Notes: generated from the sequence alone by a model not told the origin. DNA of 26,749 nt from Eggerthella sp. CAG:209 (GCA_000436075.1 FR884624.1:1-26749), one strand, 5' to 3'. Shown: positions 7,636 to 15,881, counted from the first letter of the stretch. A program made the numbers and translations.

Positions 7636-7676
7636 ATTGGCGGCTCTTCGGAAGAAGCTTTCGAGGGGTCGCCAAT
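7636..7676. terminator. Imperfect inverted repeat after the ABC permease gene
   Basis: ATTGGCG (7636-7642) pairs with CGCCAAT (7670-7676), and wobble pairs extend the stem inwards. It lies 36-76 nt past the permease stop codon on the minus strand. There is no U-run, so it is a poor intrinsic terminator and could instead be an RNA 3' stabiliser. Confidence 0.35.
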
Positions 7677-7711
7677 GGGGTCTTGCTATTTAACTAGCTT
7701 CGAAAACACGT

Positions 7712-10375
7712 CTATTCCTGCACTTTCAATGCCTCGGATAGGCTTACCCGTTTAATCGAGCGCGTATGGATTAGCGCCACGAGAAGGTAGGTTGCAAATC
7801 CGATACCTACGCACGCTGCCATGCACCACCAGGGCACGTAGATCTCGATGTTGCCGTTGTAAGCGAGTAGCATTGATCGGAAAATTACGGTGAGCGAGCC
7901 GATGATGAGGGGCTGGCACAACACAAGCGATGCGACCACGCACAGCGTGACCGAGCGAATGTAAAGATGCGAGACCTCTTTATCGCGGTAGCCGAATACC
8001 TTCATGTAGCTGATCGAGCGGGCGCTGCGATCGATGACGACTTTGGTGAGCAGGTACATAAAGAGCAAGAAGATGAACACTGCGAGACCCACCATCATGC
8101 CGATCATTGAGTCCATCATGTCTACGAATTGGTCGCCCACCGCACGCATGTCATCGGGGGTTGTGTCGTTTGCGTAGTAGCGCGCGTCTAAGGTAAGCGC
8201 TTCGTTGCTTACGTATCCGTTAAAGTACGACTTGTTGTTGCTGAGCATCGTGTTGAAGTCGTTGATGCTCATGTATACGTTCATATTCGATTTCGTACCC
8301 CAGGTGTCTTCCTGGCCTGAGAAGGTGAGGCTGTGGGTCTTGTCTTCGTACTTGTCGTAGAGGTCAATCTGCTGGTTTCCATCCCAGCCGAACTTGTCTG
8401 CAAGACCCGAACCGAATACGACTTTGCCATTGCCTATATCAAGATCCTTCCAGTAACGGGAATTTGGCTGGATGCCGTAGACGGCAACGGTTTCGGTGCC
8501 GTTGTTGTTTCCTCGGTCGTATTCAAGCTGGTAGACGGCGAACTTTTCTGCTTGGTTAATGACATCAGCGCCGTTGTCGGTGGTGTTTACGGGATGAATA
8601 TCGTCATCGTCTGTATCGATATCGGCGGCTTTTTCCATTAGGTCGATAGCGTCGTCGCGGTTGCATCCAAGAGCGTCGGCAATGTCATCGATAGATGCAT
8701 AGAAGGCGTCCTTTTTGCGTTGTGCTTTAGAAAGGGCGTTAGTTGCTGCCTGGGTAGCTTCGACAGAAGGCGACGCCATTGCTTCATGGTATGCATCCTG
8801 CGCGGCATCTGCTGCTTCTTCCAGTTCGTCTTGCGCGTCTTCTGCGGCGGTAAGCAGCGTACCGTTGATGGACTGCAGGCGTTCGAGCGCGGTCCACGCT
8901 TCGCGTTCTTCGGGTGTTCCCTCAAGTTCGAGCGGCGCCTTCAAGGTGTAGGTATGTTCGGCTACGAGGCTTGTTTCCAAGTTGTCGGCGTAGTGCGTCA
9001 TGGTGGGCAGGATAGCCAAACCAAAGAGCAAAAGCAGGCTGGCGAAAGCAATTCCTACAAAGAGTGTGGCGAAGTTGCCAAGGTTTCGCAGGAAAATACG
9101 AAGGCGGAAGCGCGCTACGAAGCTCAGACGTTCGGGTAAGCTCACGCCGCGCTTGGTGCCCGATTTCCCGGCAGCTTCGTGACGCAGGAACTGCAGTGGC
9201 GTTTTCCCCATTTTGCGCAGAAGGCCCACGAGCGTAATGATGATAAGTGCGGCAGCAGGCACCACGGCGCACTTGAGGAAAATACCCCAGTCCCAGAACA
9301 CCTGGAACGGAGGCAGGCTGTAGGAGCCGTAGTAAAGCTGGCGCATGGGCTCGGTAAAGAATGCCACTCCGAGCGCGGTACCTAGACCAGCTGCCAAGAT
9401 GCCTACAATTGCCGGCAGCGCTAGATAGTGCAGGACAATCTCGCTTCGGCGATATCCACTTGCCAGAAGGGTGCCGATGATGGCGCTTTCCTGTTCGATG
9501 GTGGCGTTGGTAAGCACCACGAATACGAATGCCATGATAACGATGATGATGTAGAGCAGGGTGGTCCACATGGCCGAATCGCCTTCAACATCGTCTGCGG
9601 CGTAGCCGATTCCTTGGTTGGCGCTTGCATCGGTGAGGTCGTCGATATTTGCATCGGCATCCGCCATTGCCTCTGCCATATCTTTTTCGGCATCAGTGCG
9701 GTCTGCAACGGAAAGGTTGCGGTTGGCGAAGGTAAACGAGTAGGTGTATGTTGGTGCGCCGCCAGCATCTTTAAGCGCTTCAAAGCCCGCGGGGGATACT
9801 TCGGCAACGCCATAGGTGATGGTGTTCACGGTGAAGTCGGAGTTATTGAGGAAAAGCGCTTGGCTGTCCGGTTGGGTCATGATGCCGCAGACGGTGTAGG
9901 CGCTGCCTTCAAGATCGACGGTATCGCCCACATGGATATCGTTGTTTTTTGCAAACACGCGGTCGATGGCAACTTCATTTTCGGTTGCAGGTTCTGAACC
10001 CTCGCAGTAGGCTGCGATGTCTACTTGGGTGCGATGCTTGTAAGTACGCAGTGTGCGTTTGGTCCCATCGTCATTGGGGAGTGTGATGGCGGCATCGATG
10101 GAATAGTTATCAAAGAGCGTAACGCCGCCCACGTCTTCGGCTGCATCGCGTGCGGCTTGAAGCTGGTTGTCGGTGGCTTCGAACGAGGTGGTTAAACGGC
10201 CGTCTTCGATGGTGTATTCGCCGTGCATGCCATCGATGATCTGGCTGATCGAATGCGCGGCAAGTAGAAAGCCCGAGGTCAAAGCAATGGCTCCGCACAT
10301 AAGCAGAAAGATGCCAAGGTATTTGCCGATGTTGTTCTTGAGTTCGCGGGGGAGTCGTTTGGCAAGTGGTGTCAT
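7712..10375 (-). CDS. FtsX-type ABC transporter permease (large, 887 aa)
   Basis: This is the membrane subunit of a MacB/FtsX-class exporter that couples cytoplasmic ATP hydrolysis to work on the outer face. The start at 10375 (MTPLAKRLPRELKNNIGKYL) lies 7 nt after the ATPase stop, and an earlier in-frame start would overlap that gene. TM1 is at about 18-41, followed by an extracellular domain of about 220 residues. A block of three helices, basic loops and another helix follow. A second extracellular domain, beginning with an Ala/Glu-rich coiled coil (about 480-590), leads to three C-terminal helices, the last at about 848-868. Both halves are FtsX domains. The coiled-coil stalk suggests action on the cell wall or a surface partner. 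Substrate unknown. Confidence 0.88.
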   Translation of the reverse strand: MTPLAKRLPRELKNNIGKYLGIFLLMCGAIALTSGFLLAAHSISQIIDGMHGEYTIEDGRLTTSFEATDNQLQAARDAAEDVGGVTLFDNYSIDAAITLPNDDGTKRTLRTYKHRTQVDIAAYCEGSEPATENEVAIDRVFAKNNDIHVGDTVDLEGSAYTVCGIMTQPDSQALFLNNSDFTVNTITYGVAEVSPAGFEALKDAGGAPTYTYSFTFANRNLSVADRTDAEKDMAEAMADADANIDDLTDASANQGIGYAADDVEGDSAMWTTLLYIIIVIMAFVFVVLTNATIEQESAIIGTLLASGYRRSEIVLHYLALPAIVGILAAGLGTALGVAFFTEPMRQLYYGSYSLPPFQVFWDWGIFLKCAVVPAAALIIITLVGLLRKMGKTPLQFLRHEAAGKSGTKRGVSLPERLSFVARFRLRIFLRNLGNFATLFVGIAFASLLLLFGLAILPTMTHYADNLETSLVAEHTYTLKAPLELEGTPEEREAWTALERLQSINGTLLTAAEDAQDELEEAADAAQDAYHEAMASPSVEATQAATNALSKAQRKKDAFYASIDDIADALGCNRDDAIDLMEKAADIDTDDDDIHPVNTTDNGADVINQAEKFAVYQLEYDRGNNNGTETVAVYGIQPNSRYWKDLDIGNGKVVFGSGLADKFGWDGNQQIDLYDKYEDKTHSLTFSGQEDTWGTKSNMNVYMSINDFNTMLSNNKSYFNGYVSNEALTLDARYYANDTTPDDMRAVGDQFVDMMDSMIGMMVGLAVFIFLLFMYLLTKVVIDRSARSISYMKVFGYRDKEVSHLYIRSVTLCVVASLVLCQPLIIGSLTVIFRSMLLAYNGNIEIYVPWWCMAACVGIGFATYLLVALIHTRSIKRVSLSEALKVQE

Positions 10376-10382
10376 CGTTCGC

Positions 10383-11096
10383 CTACCATTCAAGCTTGCA
10401 AGCGGGCACAGGCGCTCCATTTGCTGCGTCTTCCGCCAGGCGTCCGTCGCGCAAGCGAAGCACGCGGTTTGCCATGCGTGCTATTGCGGCGTTGTGTGTG
10501 ACGATAACGATCGTGCAGCCATACGTGCGGTTCACGCTTTCCATAAGCTCAAGAACCTCTTTCGAGGTTTTATAGTCGAGGGCACCTGTGGGCTCGTCGC
10601 ACAAGATAAGGCCAGGGTTCTTTACCAGCGCGCGTCCGATTGCGCAACGCTGCTGCTGGCCACCTGAAACCTGGCGGGGAAATTTGTTGCGGTGCTCCCA
10701 TAGGCCAAGCGAATGCAACAGTTCGTCTATGGGGAGGGGTTTCTTGGAAAGGTGCGCTGTGACCTCGATGTTTTCGCGAATGGTAAGGTCGGGGACCAGG
10801 TTGTAGAACTGGAAAACGAAGCCAAGTTCACGGCGGCGGTATTCGCCCAAGTTTTTTGCGGAAAGCGCGGTGATCTCGCATTCTCCGACGCGGATCGTGC
10901 CGCCGTCGGCCCCTTCAAGCCCACCGATGAGGTTCAGGAAGGTGGATTTTCCTGAACCAGAGGGGCCAAGCATAACGCATATTTCGCCTTTGTTTATGGT
11001 TGTGGTAATTCCATCAAGCACTTGGACGCGCGCCTCGTCATTGCCGTAGTGCTTCTTGAGTCCGTTGACCACCAGGTAGGGGGTGTTGCCTTTCAT
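10383..11096 (-). CDS. ABC transporter ATP-binding protein (LolD/MacB type)
   Basis: This 237-residue ATPase contains every nucleotide-binding motif: Walker A GPSGSGKST (44-52), the Q-loop glutamine at about 96, signature VSGGQQQR (143-150), Walker B LILCDEPTGALD (163-174) and an H-loop in IVIVTHN. Its sequence is of the short LolD/FtsE/MacB-partner kind (EPTGALD with following LMESVN). GGAG lies 6 nt before the ATG at 11096. The FtsX-type permease follows after 7 nt, so the pair is an operon. A DtxR/IdeR-like box is centred about 78 bp upstream (11165-11183), suggesting metal control. HrtAB-like haem or ion export, or peptide defence, are both possible. Confidence 0.93.
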   Translation of the reverse strand: MKGNTPYLVVNGLKKHYGNDEARVQVLDGITTTINKGEICVMLGPSGSGKSTFLNLIGGLEGADGGTIRVGECEITALSAKNLGEYRRRELGFVFQFYNLVPDLTIRENIEVTAHLSKKPLPIDELLHSLGLWEHRNKFPRQVSGGQQQRCAIGRALVKNPGLILCDEPTGALDYKTSKEVLELMESVNRTYGCTIVIVTHNAAIARMANRVLRLRDGRLAEDAANGAPVPACKLEW

Positions 11097-11164
11097 AAGT
11101 GCTCCAATCTGTGCAGAAGGCCAACGGAGCGGTCGGTGTGAGAGCGTAGTTAGCCGTGGTTAAG

Positions 11165-11183
11165 TTAGGTTAAGCTAACTTTA
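11165..11183. promoter_or_regulatory. DtxR/IdeR-like iron box upstream of the ABC operon
   Basis: The 19 bases TTAGGTTAAGCTAACTTTA match the DtxR/IdeR consensus TTAGGTTAGSCTAACCTAA at 16 positions, counted by hand, including both inner half-sites (TTAGGTTA and CTAAC). It lies 69-87 bp upstream of the ATPase start in the only intergenic space of that operon. DtxR-family repressors bind such sites with Fe(II) in actinobacteria. The match is seen directly; binding is inferred. Confidence 0.6.
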
Positions 11184-11274
11184 GCACAGATGCATAGTGC
11201 ATACCGAAAGAGAATAATTGGGGAGATTGGGCAATTATCAAGGTTTGGACTTGTTTCTTTTTGCTGTTGAATGA

Positions 11275-11308
11275 AACAAGGCGCCCGCCGAATGGCGAAC
11301 GCCTTGTT
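11275..11308 (-). terminator. Terminator after the TIM-barrel gene
   Basis: AACAAGGCG (11275-11283) and CGCCTTGTT (11300-11308) form a perfect 9-bp stem, 27 nt past the gene's stop codon. The T-rich side is good on the plus strand (TTGTTTTTG) and weaker on the minus strand (TTGTTTCATT), so it may act in both directions. Confidence 0.7.
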
Positions 11309-11334
11309 TTTGCAAACAAACAAGCTGGTAAAAG

Positions 11335-12165
11335 CTACTTTTTGATAGACTTGAATGCTTCGGTCTGAGCCTTGATGCCGCGCTCGGCTGCCAGGCGCTC
11401 GATGGAAGTTGCGCCGAAGAAGCCATCGATACCAGGAACGTTTTCGATGATGTAAGCCGCATCCTTGGGCTCGGAGATGGGGCCGCCATGGCAGATAACG
11501 AGTGCATCGGGGTTGATATCCTTTACAACCTTTACGATGCCTTCGATGATCTTTGCGCAATCCTCGAGAGTGCGTGCGGTTTCTGCGCCGATGGTGCCGC
11601 CGGTGGTAAGGCCCATATGAGCAACGATGATGTCTGCACCCGCCTTGGTCATTGCGGCTGCCTGCTCTTCATCGAAGACATACGGGCAGGTAAGCATATC
11701 GAGCTTGTGGGCCTCGGCAATCATGTCCACTTCGAGGCTGTAGCCCATGCCGGTTTCTTCGAGGTTCTTGCGGAATGTGCCGTCGATAAGGCCTACGGTG
11801 GGGAAGTTCTGAACACCGTTGAAGCCCTGTTCTTTAAGCTCGGCCAGGTACTTCTTCATTACGCGGAAGGGGTCGGTGCCACATACGCCAGCGAGCACGG
11901 GGGTGTCCTTCACAACGGGCAGAACCTCGGCGCCCATTTCAACAACGATCTGATTTGCATCGCCGTAGGAAAGTAGGCCAGCAAGAGAGCCGCGGCCAGC
12001 CATGCGGAATCGACCAGAGTTGTAGATAACGAAGATGTCGGCACCGCCGGCCTCAGCGGATTTAGCCGTGATGCCCGTACCAGCGCCTACACCGAGCAGG
12101 ATGTTGCCTTCGTCGAGGGACTTGCGGAAGCGGTCGAGGATTTCTGCGCGGGACAATTCAAGCAT
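11335..12165 (-). CDS. Phosphoenolpyruvate hydrolase-like TIM-barrel protein (Tm-1 C-half)
   Basis: This 276-residue protein has AGGAG well placed before the ATG. It belongs to the TIM-barrel family annotated as phosphoenolpyruvate hydrolase or TIM-barrel signal-transduction protein (Pfam PF09370). Visible signs are LLGVGAGTGITAKSAEAGGAD near residue 22, YNSGRFRMAGRGSLAGLLSYGDAN, PVLAGVCGTDPF, GVQNFPTVGLIDG, MGYSLEVDMI, HMGLTTGGTIGA and CHGGPISEP. The family is usually next to, or fused with, UPF0261, as here. In plant Tm-1 the UPF0261 half is N-terminal and this barrel C-terminal. The reaction is not established; the bacterial name is an automatic label. It lies 165 bp after the UPF0261 gene with a terminator between, so it may have its own transcript. 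Confidence 0.88.
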   Translation of the reverse strand: MLELSRAEILDRFRKSLDEGNILLGVGAGTGITAKSAEAGGADIFVIYNSGRFRMAGRGSLAGLLSYGDANQIVVEMGAEVLPVVKDTPVLAGVCGTDPFRVMKKYLAELKEQGFNGVQNFPTVGLIDGTFRKNLEETGMGYSLEVDMIAEAHKLDMLTCPYVFDEEQAAAMTKAGADIIVAHMGLTTGGTIGAETARTLEDCAKIIEGIVKVVKDINPDALVICHGGPISEPKDAAYIIENVPGIDGFFGATSIERLAAERGIKAQTEAFKSIKK

Positions 12166-12264
12166 GGTTTTCTCCTTTTTCCTTGAGGAACTGTTACTTT
12201 AATGAGCGTTTTCCAGTAAGAGATACTGCCCTTATGGAAAAAGACCCAATGAAGCTAGGGTTGC

Positions 12265-12282
12265 GGTGCCGCTTGGGGCACC
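12265..12282 (-). repeat. Hairpin in the leader of the TIM-barrel gene
   Basis: GGTGCC (12265-12270) and GGCACC (12277-12282) form a perfect 6-bp stem with a six-base loop. It lies between the preceding terminator and the start codon. No promoter is obvious by eye; the hairpin may be an operator or a 5' stabiliser for mRNA that escapes termination. Confidence 0.3.
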
Positions 12283-12291
12283 CTCTGTAAT

Positions 12292-12324
12292 AAAAAGACG
12301 AGAACTAGGCGTTCTCGTCTTTTT
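12292..12324 (-). terminator. Strong intrinsic terminator after the UPF0261 gene
   Basis: AAAAAGACGAGAAC (12292-12305) and GTTCTCGTCTTTTT (12311-12324) are a perfect 14-bp inverted repeat with a five-base loop and a U-run on either strand. It starts 7 nt past the UPF0261 stop codon, so it separates that gene from its partner. Confidence 0.88.
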
Positions 12325-12330
12325 GTATCG

Positions 12331-13539
12331 TTATTGATTCATGAGGTCGATCAGCTTTTGTGCTGCGGCGATGGCGAATTCGTCGTCGTTCACATGAGCA
12401 TCCATTTCGATGAGCTCAGCCTTTGTCGGGTCGATCTCATCGCGAAGTACCTGGAACAACGCCGCATCTTCTTCGGGACCGTAGAATGGTTGGCCTTCGG
12501 CGTCGATCATCGAAACGCCCTTTAAAGGCAACATGACGGCGCACGGGCCGATAGACATGTTCACCTTGCTTGCGATGGCGCGCCCAATTTGCTCGTTTTC
12601 TTCAACCGTGGTGCGCATAAGCGTAACGGTTGGGTTGTGCTTGTACAGGTTGCGAGATTGGTAATGCTCGGGGACGGTATCCCACGGGCCGAAATTCACC
12701 ATGTCGTCAGCGCCTACGGACACCACAGCGGGAATACCGTTAAGGGCAGCAGCACTGCAGCGATCGGGGCCAGCGTTAAGAACGCCGCCAGCAATTTCAT
12801 CGCACCATTCGGTGGTAGTCAGATCGAGCACGCCTTTAATGAAGCCGCCGTTGATCAGGGATTCCATGCATTTTCCGCCCGTGCCAGTTGCATGGAATAC
12901 AAGTACTTCATAGCCGTTTGATTCCAGGTATGCCTGTGCTTTCTGGATAGCGGGCGTGGTAACGCCGAACATGGTTGCGGCCACAAGTGGTTTGGAGTCT
13001 TCGTGCTTGGGAGCAGTGTGCTCGAGCATGCCTGTCATAGCGGCAACCGCGTTGTTGAAGATCGTTGCAGAGAAGGAATTGATGCCTGCAACGTCAACGA
13101 TGGAAGGGAACATGGCAATATCGGATGCTCCGACGTAGGGCGAAGTATCGCCTGATGCCATGGTGGATACCATAACCTTGGGAACGCCTACCGGCAGTTT
13201 GCGCATGCCTGCGGTTGCGATAGCGGTTCCGCCCGATCCGCCCATGGAAAAGACGCCGTCAAAGCGACCGTTGGCATACAGCGTAGGCAAAAGCTTTTCG
13301 ACGCCGCGCGTCATGGTTTCCGTGGCGAAGGCGCGGTCCTTCTTTTCGGCGATGGTTGACATTTCGATATCAACTGCTGCTGCAACTTCCGTGTTGGTAA
13401 CGTCAGGCATGGTTTGCGGATCGAATACGCCGCAGTGGATGGTGATGGTGTTGATGCCCAGCTCTTCGAAGCGGGTTTTAACGTAGGCGAATTCTTCGCC
13501 TTTGGTGTCAAAAGTGCCAATAATAGCAACAGTTTTCAT
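12331..13539 (-). CDS. UPF0261 / Tm-1-like ATP-binding protein
   Basis: This 402-residue protein is of full length for UPF0261 (Pfam PF06792). GGGGAGG precedes the ATG. It opens with a Rossmann-like strand (VAIIGTFDTKGEEF). Then come MGGSGGTAIATAGMRKLPVG, VSTMASGDTSPYVG, DIAMFPSIVDVAGIN, FHATGTGGKCMESLI and LTTTEWCDEIAGGVLNAGPDR, all conserved landmarks of the family. In tomato Tm-1 the homologous domain binds ATP and a viral replication protein. The bacterial role is unknown, and pairing with a TIM-barrel partner suggests a small-molecule reaction. Transcription likely starts at 13586 from a good promoter overlapping a 21-bp dyad. A strong terminator follows. Confidence 0.9.
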   Translation of the reverse strand: MKTVAIIGTFDTKGEEFAYVKTRFEELGINTITIHCGVFDPQTMPDVTNTEVAAAVDIEMSTIAEKKDRAFATETMTRGVEKLLPTLYANGRFDGVFSMGGSGGTAIATAGMRKLPVGVPKVMVSTMASGDTSPYVGASDIAMFPSIVDVAGINSFSATIFNNAVAAMTGMLEHTAPKHEDSKPLVAATMFGVTTPAIQKAQAYLESNGYEVLVFHATGTGGKCMESLINGGFIKGVLDLTTTEWCDEIAGGVLNAGPDRCSAAALNGIPAVVSVGADDMVNFGPWDTVPEHYQSRNLYKHNPTVTLMRTTVEENEQIGRAIASKVNMSIGPCAVMLPLKGVSMIDAEGQPFYGPEEDAALFQVLRDEIDPTKAELIEMDAHVNDDEFAIAAAQKLIDLMNQ

Positions 13540-13564
13540 GTATGCCTCCCCAAAAAATAGATCC

Positions 13565-13585
13565 CAATAGCTTCGAGAGCTATTG
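13565..13585. promoter_or_regulatory. 21-bp dyad at the start of the UPF0261 transcript
   Basis: CAATAGCT-TCGAG-AGCTATTG is a perfect 8-5-8 inverted repeat. It lies immediately downstream of the promoter at 13594-13622, so it covers the predicted transcription start. It can be a repressor operator or a 5'-terminal mRNA hairpin. Read on the plus strand it is followed by ATTTTTTT and looks like a terminator, but no plus-strand gene leads into it. Confidence 0.6.
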
Positions 13586-13593
13586 ATTTTTTT

Positions 13594-13622
13594 ACAATAG
13601 ATTAAGAATTGTTAGAAATCAA
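13594..13622 (-). promoter_or_regulatory. Promoter of the UPF0261 gene
   Basis: Minus strand: -35 TTGATT (13617-13622), a 17-bp spacer and -10 TATTGT (13594-13599). Expected start of transcription is about 13586, giving a leader of about 47 nt with a strong ribosome binding site. Confidence 0.6.
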
Positions 13623-13801
13623 TGAACGTGTTCATCTAGACGGACGGATTAAGCTTTTTGGGCATTCGTTAGAAGCGCCTCTTCTAACTTTTCTGTTGCT
13701 TGCTTATTTAAAAATAGTGTCGTTCCACCAGGTAAACAGTGTTATCTGTTCCTATTGGTACTTTTCTGAAATAGGCTTGAATACCAATTCGATATGAAAC
13801 T

Positions 13802-14683
13802 TTAACTGTGGTTTGCTTTATGCCATTGGGTTGTATGCTCGTCGGTGACTTCGAGCGTTGCACAGTCCACCAAATAGAAATCGACGATTTCAGCAGAAGC
13901 GGATTCTGCTCCATCTGCTGCGAAGCGGTGCTTTTGCAGAACGTATTCCCGATTCGATAATCTTTCGTGCTGTTCGTTCAGGATAATGTGTAGCTCGGTA
14001 ACTTGGCCAGTTTTTTCGTTTGTTTCCCTGGAGATTACGGCATGGGGGTAGCCCTTAGCCGTAATTTTGTATTCCATCTCGAATCCGTCGACCCCAATGT
14101 AGCTGGCAACCGCTGCCATTTCTCGTTTGTATGCTTGGTAGTCCTGGGCGGTAGGGTAGCCATCTTCGTCGATCTTTGGGGTTTCGTTCTGTGCATCAGG
14201 AATTGTTTTGCCGCTATAGGTGTCTAGCTGTAGCTCTTCAATTTCCCCATCCAAGCTGAGGTTGTAGCGATAGTCGCTTTGCTCTTCGCCGAATATGGTG
14301 GCTGATGCGTGGTCGCTGCCCCATGTAGTTTCCCAGTTTTCAGGACCAAGGTTTTTGCCGTCGTTGGCAATGTCGAAGCTGCACGTTGTGACGGTTTTCC
14401 CATTGCTTTCGAGAACAAGACGGGCGTGGGTTGAACCGAAGGGCCAATCTGGTTCTCCGATTTGCTGGAAGTGCAGTTCGTAGGCGCCATCGGGAGATTC
14501 CGATACGTCGATATCGGTTGTTTTGTAGTTGATGTTGTAAAGAAGTAGGCCGCTCGCCAGCGCAATAAGAACCCAGATCCACGCTGCGATTCCCAGGAAG
14601 ATTTGGATTCCTCGTTTTTTGATAAGGACGCAGCCCGCAACGTTAGCTGTGGCAATGAATAGCATTATGAGAATAAGCACCAT
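13802..14683 (-). CDS. Membrane-anchored protein of unknown function
   Basis: I do not recognise this 293-residue protein. AAGGA lies 8 nt before the ATG. Residues 1-19 and about 29-49 are two hydrophobic helices separated by KKRG, so the long C-terminal part probably faces outside. That part is acidic and rich in beta-type segments. It opens with ESPDGAYELHFQQIGEPDWPFGSTHARLVL, reminiscent of small lipoprotein-like domains in which a residue such as DG is followed by strands. Further on is TAQDYQAYKREMAAVASYIG. A lone cysteine in the second half may be structural. It lies 59 bp downstream of the next gene on the same strand, which probably makes an operon. No function is suggested. Confidence 0.75.
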   Translation of the reverse strand: MVLILIMLFIATANVAGCVLIKKRGIQIFLGIAAWIWVLIALASGLLLYNINYKTTDIDVSESPDGAYELHFQQIGEPDWPFGSTHARLVLESNGKTVTTCSFDIANDGKNLGPENWETTWGSDHASATIFGEEQSDYRYNLSLDGEIEELQLDTYSGKTIPDAQNETPKIDEDGYPTAQDYQAYKREMAAVASYIGVDGFEMEYKITAKGYPHAVISRETNEKTGQVTELHIILNEQHERLSNREYVLQKHRFAADGAESASAEIVDFYLVDCATLEVTDEHTTQWHKANHS

Positions 14684-14742
14684 ATCGGGGTTCCTTGGAT
14701 CATCGTCCTTTTGGTTGGTGTTTAGAGAATAACGCTGAGCCT

Positions 14743-15225
14743 TTACTTCCTGAACTTATTCAAAAGGATCCCGAAAAGGCTGATGCCATCTTCTATGGCG
14801 TTCTTTGTTCTTGTGTAATCACCCATGGTGTCGTTTTCGATCATGCGCTCTCGATTTTCCTTCAGGATGCGCCCCTCGGCTTCGACTCCGGCGGATGTAA
14901 GTACGGAGTCGGCAAAGTATTCCGCGGTTTCTTTTCGGTTTTCGCGCATCATGCTCTTGGCGGCTTTGAGCGATTCCCGCCGCTGTTCTTTTTTTTGCGG
15001 GGATTTTTTCTGGGCGCACTGGTAGATGAGTGCCACAAACTTTTCTGAAAGCCCTTCAGACGCGAAGCGATTTTCGAAGGCATTGAAGTCTGCGCACTGT
15101 TCGCCAAGCGCGGCTACTTCGGCGCAGAATGCGTCCACTTCGGGCCGCAAGCTATCAGGCACGATGAGGTATTCATCGAAGTAGTGCGTTTTCGCATCAA
15201 CGCTTTTTTGTACGTCGCTGTTCAT
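14743..15225 (-). CDS. Hypothetical soluble protein, 160 aa
   Basis: This is an unrecognised protein. The start at 15225 was chosen because AGAAAGGG sits just upstream; an in-frame start at 15285 would add 20 residues without a site. No signal peptide or membrane helix is evident. Composition is highly charged and helical, with a KSPQKKEQRRESLKAAKSMM basic stretch around residues 73-93 and an alternating acidic/basic C-terminal half. It ends with the hydrophobic SLFGILLNKFRK. The pattern suggests an all-alpha cytoplasmic protein. It precedes the membrane protein at 13802-14683 by 59 bp, and a shared transcript is likely. Confidence 0.65.
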   Translation of the reverse strand: MNSDVQKSVDAKTHYFDEYLIVPDSLRPEVDAFCAEVAALGEQCADFNAFENRFASEGLSEKFVALIYQCAQKKSPQKKEQRRESLKAAKSMMRENRKETAEYFADSVLTSAGVEAEGRILKENRERMIENDTMGDYTRTKNAIEDGISLFGILLNKFRK

Positions 15226-15496
15226 GTTCGTGCCCTTTCTCGCGTGCGTTTGCTGGGATGGACGTTCCTTATCGGAGGATGCCATAGATGCGCGTGCGGG
15301 GGAATGAACTCATGTCCCAATATTGGTACAGGTATGCGCCCTTGTTTCCCGATTTTGGATGATGGTGGTGGTATTTAATGTGATCACCTTACTAGCGTGA
15401 GCGTATTTGCGAGAAGAGGGGCTTTTCTCAAATCGAGGTAGTTGTTTGGCGTCAGTGGAGATCGGAAGTGCAGCGACATGATTTTCGGCCAAAAGG

Positions 15497-15622
15497 ATGC
15501 CGGTGCTCCAACATGAAGGGTGGTTGCAAAATCAAGGGCAACGAAAAGCCTGGGAAGGCTTCAAAAAACAGCAGTTGAACTGGGCTCCAGAAATGAAGCA
15601 GGTTGTTGACGAGCTTGTATAG
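15497..15622 (+). other. Short ORF and inverted repeat in the 15226-15697 gap
   Basis: In the 470-bp gap between 15225 and 15698 a 41-codon frame (MPVLQHEGW..., ending KQVVDELV) has protein-like composition but starts after a stop without a good ribosome binding site. It looks like a C-terminal scrap of an unknown gene. Its end lies in a perfect 10-bp inverted repeat, CAGGTTGTTG (15599-15608)/CAACAACCTG (15632-15641). Nothing else in the gap is recognisable. Confidence 0.25.
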
Positions 15623-15697
15623 CGAATTCGCCAACAACCTGAGGTAGTTCCGGGGGTCTGTTAGACGGTTCGCGCTCTTGGCAGCCGCACCCGCCCT

Positions 15698-15865
15698 CTA
15701 ACGAAGCTCCACTTCGATAACGTCGCCGGCGGCGGGTTTGGAGGTATTGGTGCCCGATTCCAGCATGTGCATCGCGTTTGCGGTAAGCGTTGCGGGCGAA
15801 CCTGGGCGGCTCGCAACGGGGGTGCCGGTAAGCGTTCCGTCGGGCTTCACTTCCGCGTTAAGCAT
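15698..15865 (-). pseudogene. Possible MoeA C-terminal domain remnant
   Basis: Read on the minus strand, the 55 residues before the TAA/TAG at 15698 end in ANAMHMLESGTNTSKPAAGD followed by VIEVELR. The pattern ANAxxxxPxGxxxxxAGDxVEVxLL is that of the last domain (IV) of molybdopterin molybdotransferase MoeA. PDGTLTGTPVASRPGSP before it could be the preceding strands. The rest of the enzyme is absent; immediately upstream is the terminator of the surface-protein gene. A dead fragment is therefore likely. The match is by eye and short, and other C-terminal barrels would also fit. Confidence 0.35.
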
Positions 15866-15881
15866 GCGAACAGCGAAGAAA

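Noticed and set aside
13565..13593. Plus-strand intrinsic terminator (perfect stem followed by T-run)
   Set aside because: No plus-strand gene or promoter leads into it; it is better explained as a dyad at the UPF0261 transcription start.
13754..13788. ATTGGTA/TACCAAT inverted repeat past the 13802-14683 gene
   Set aside because: Seven-bp arms, 21-base loop and no T-run on the relevant strand; not convincing as a terminator.
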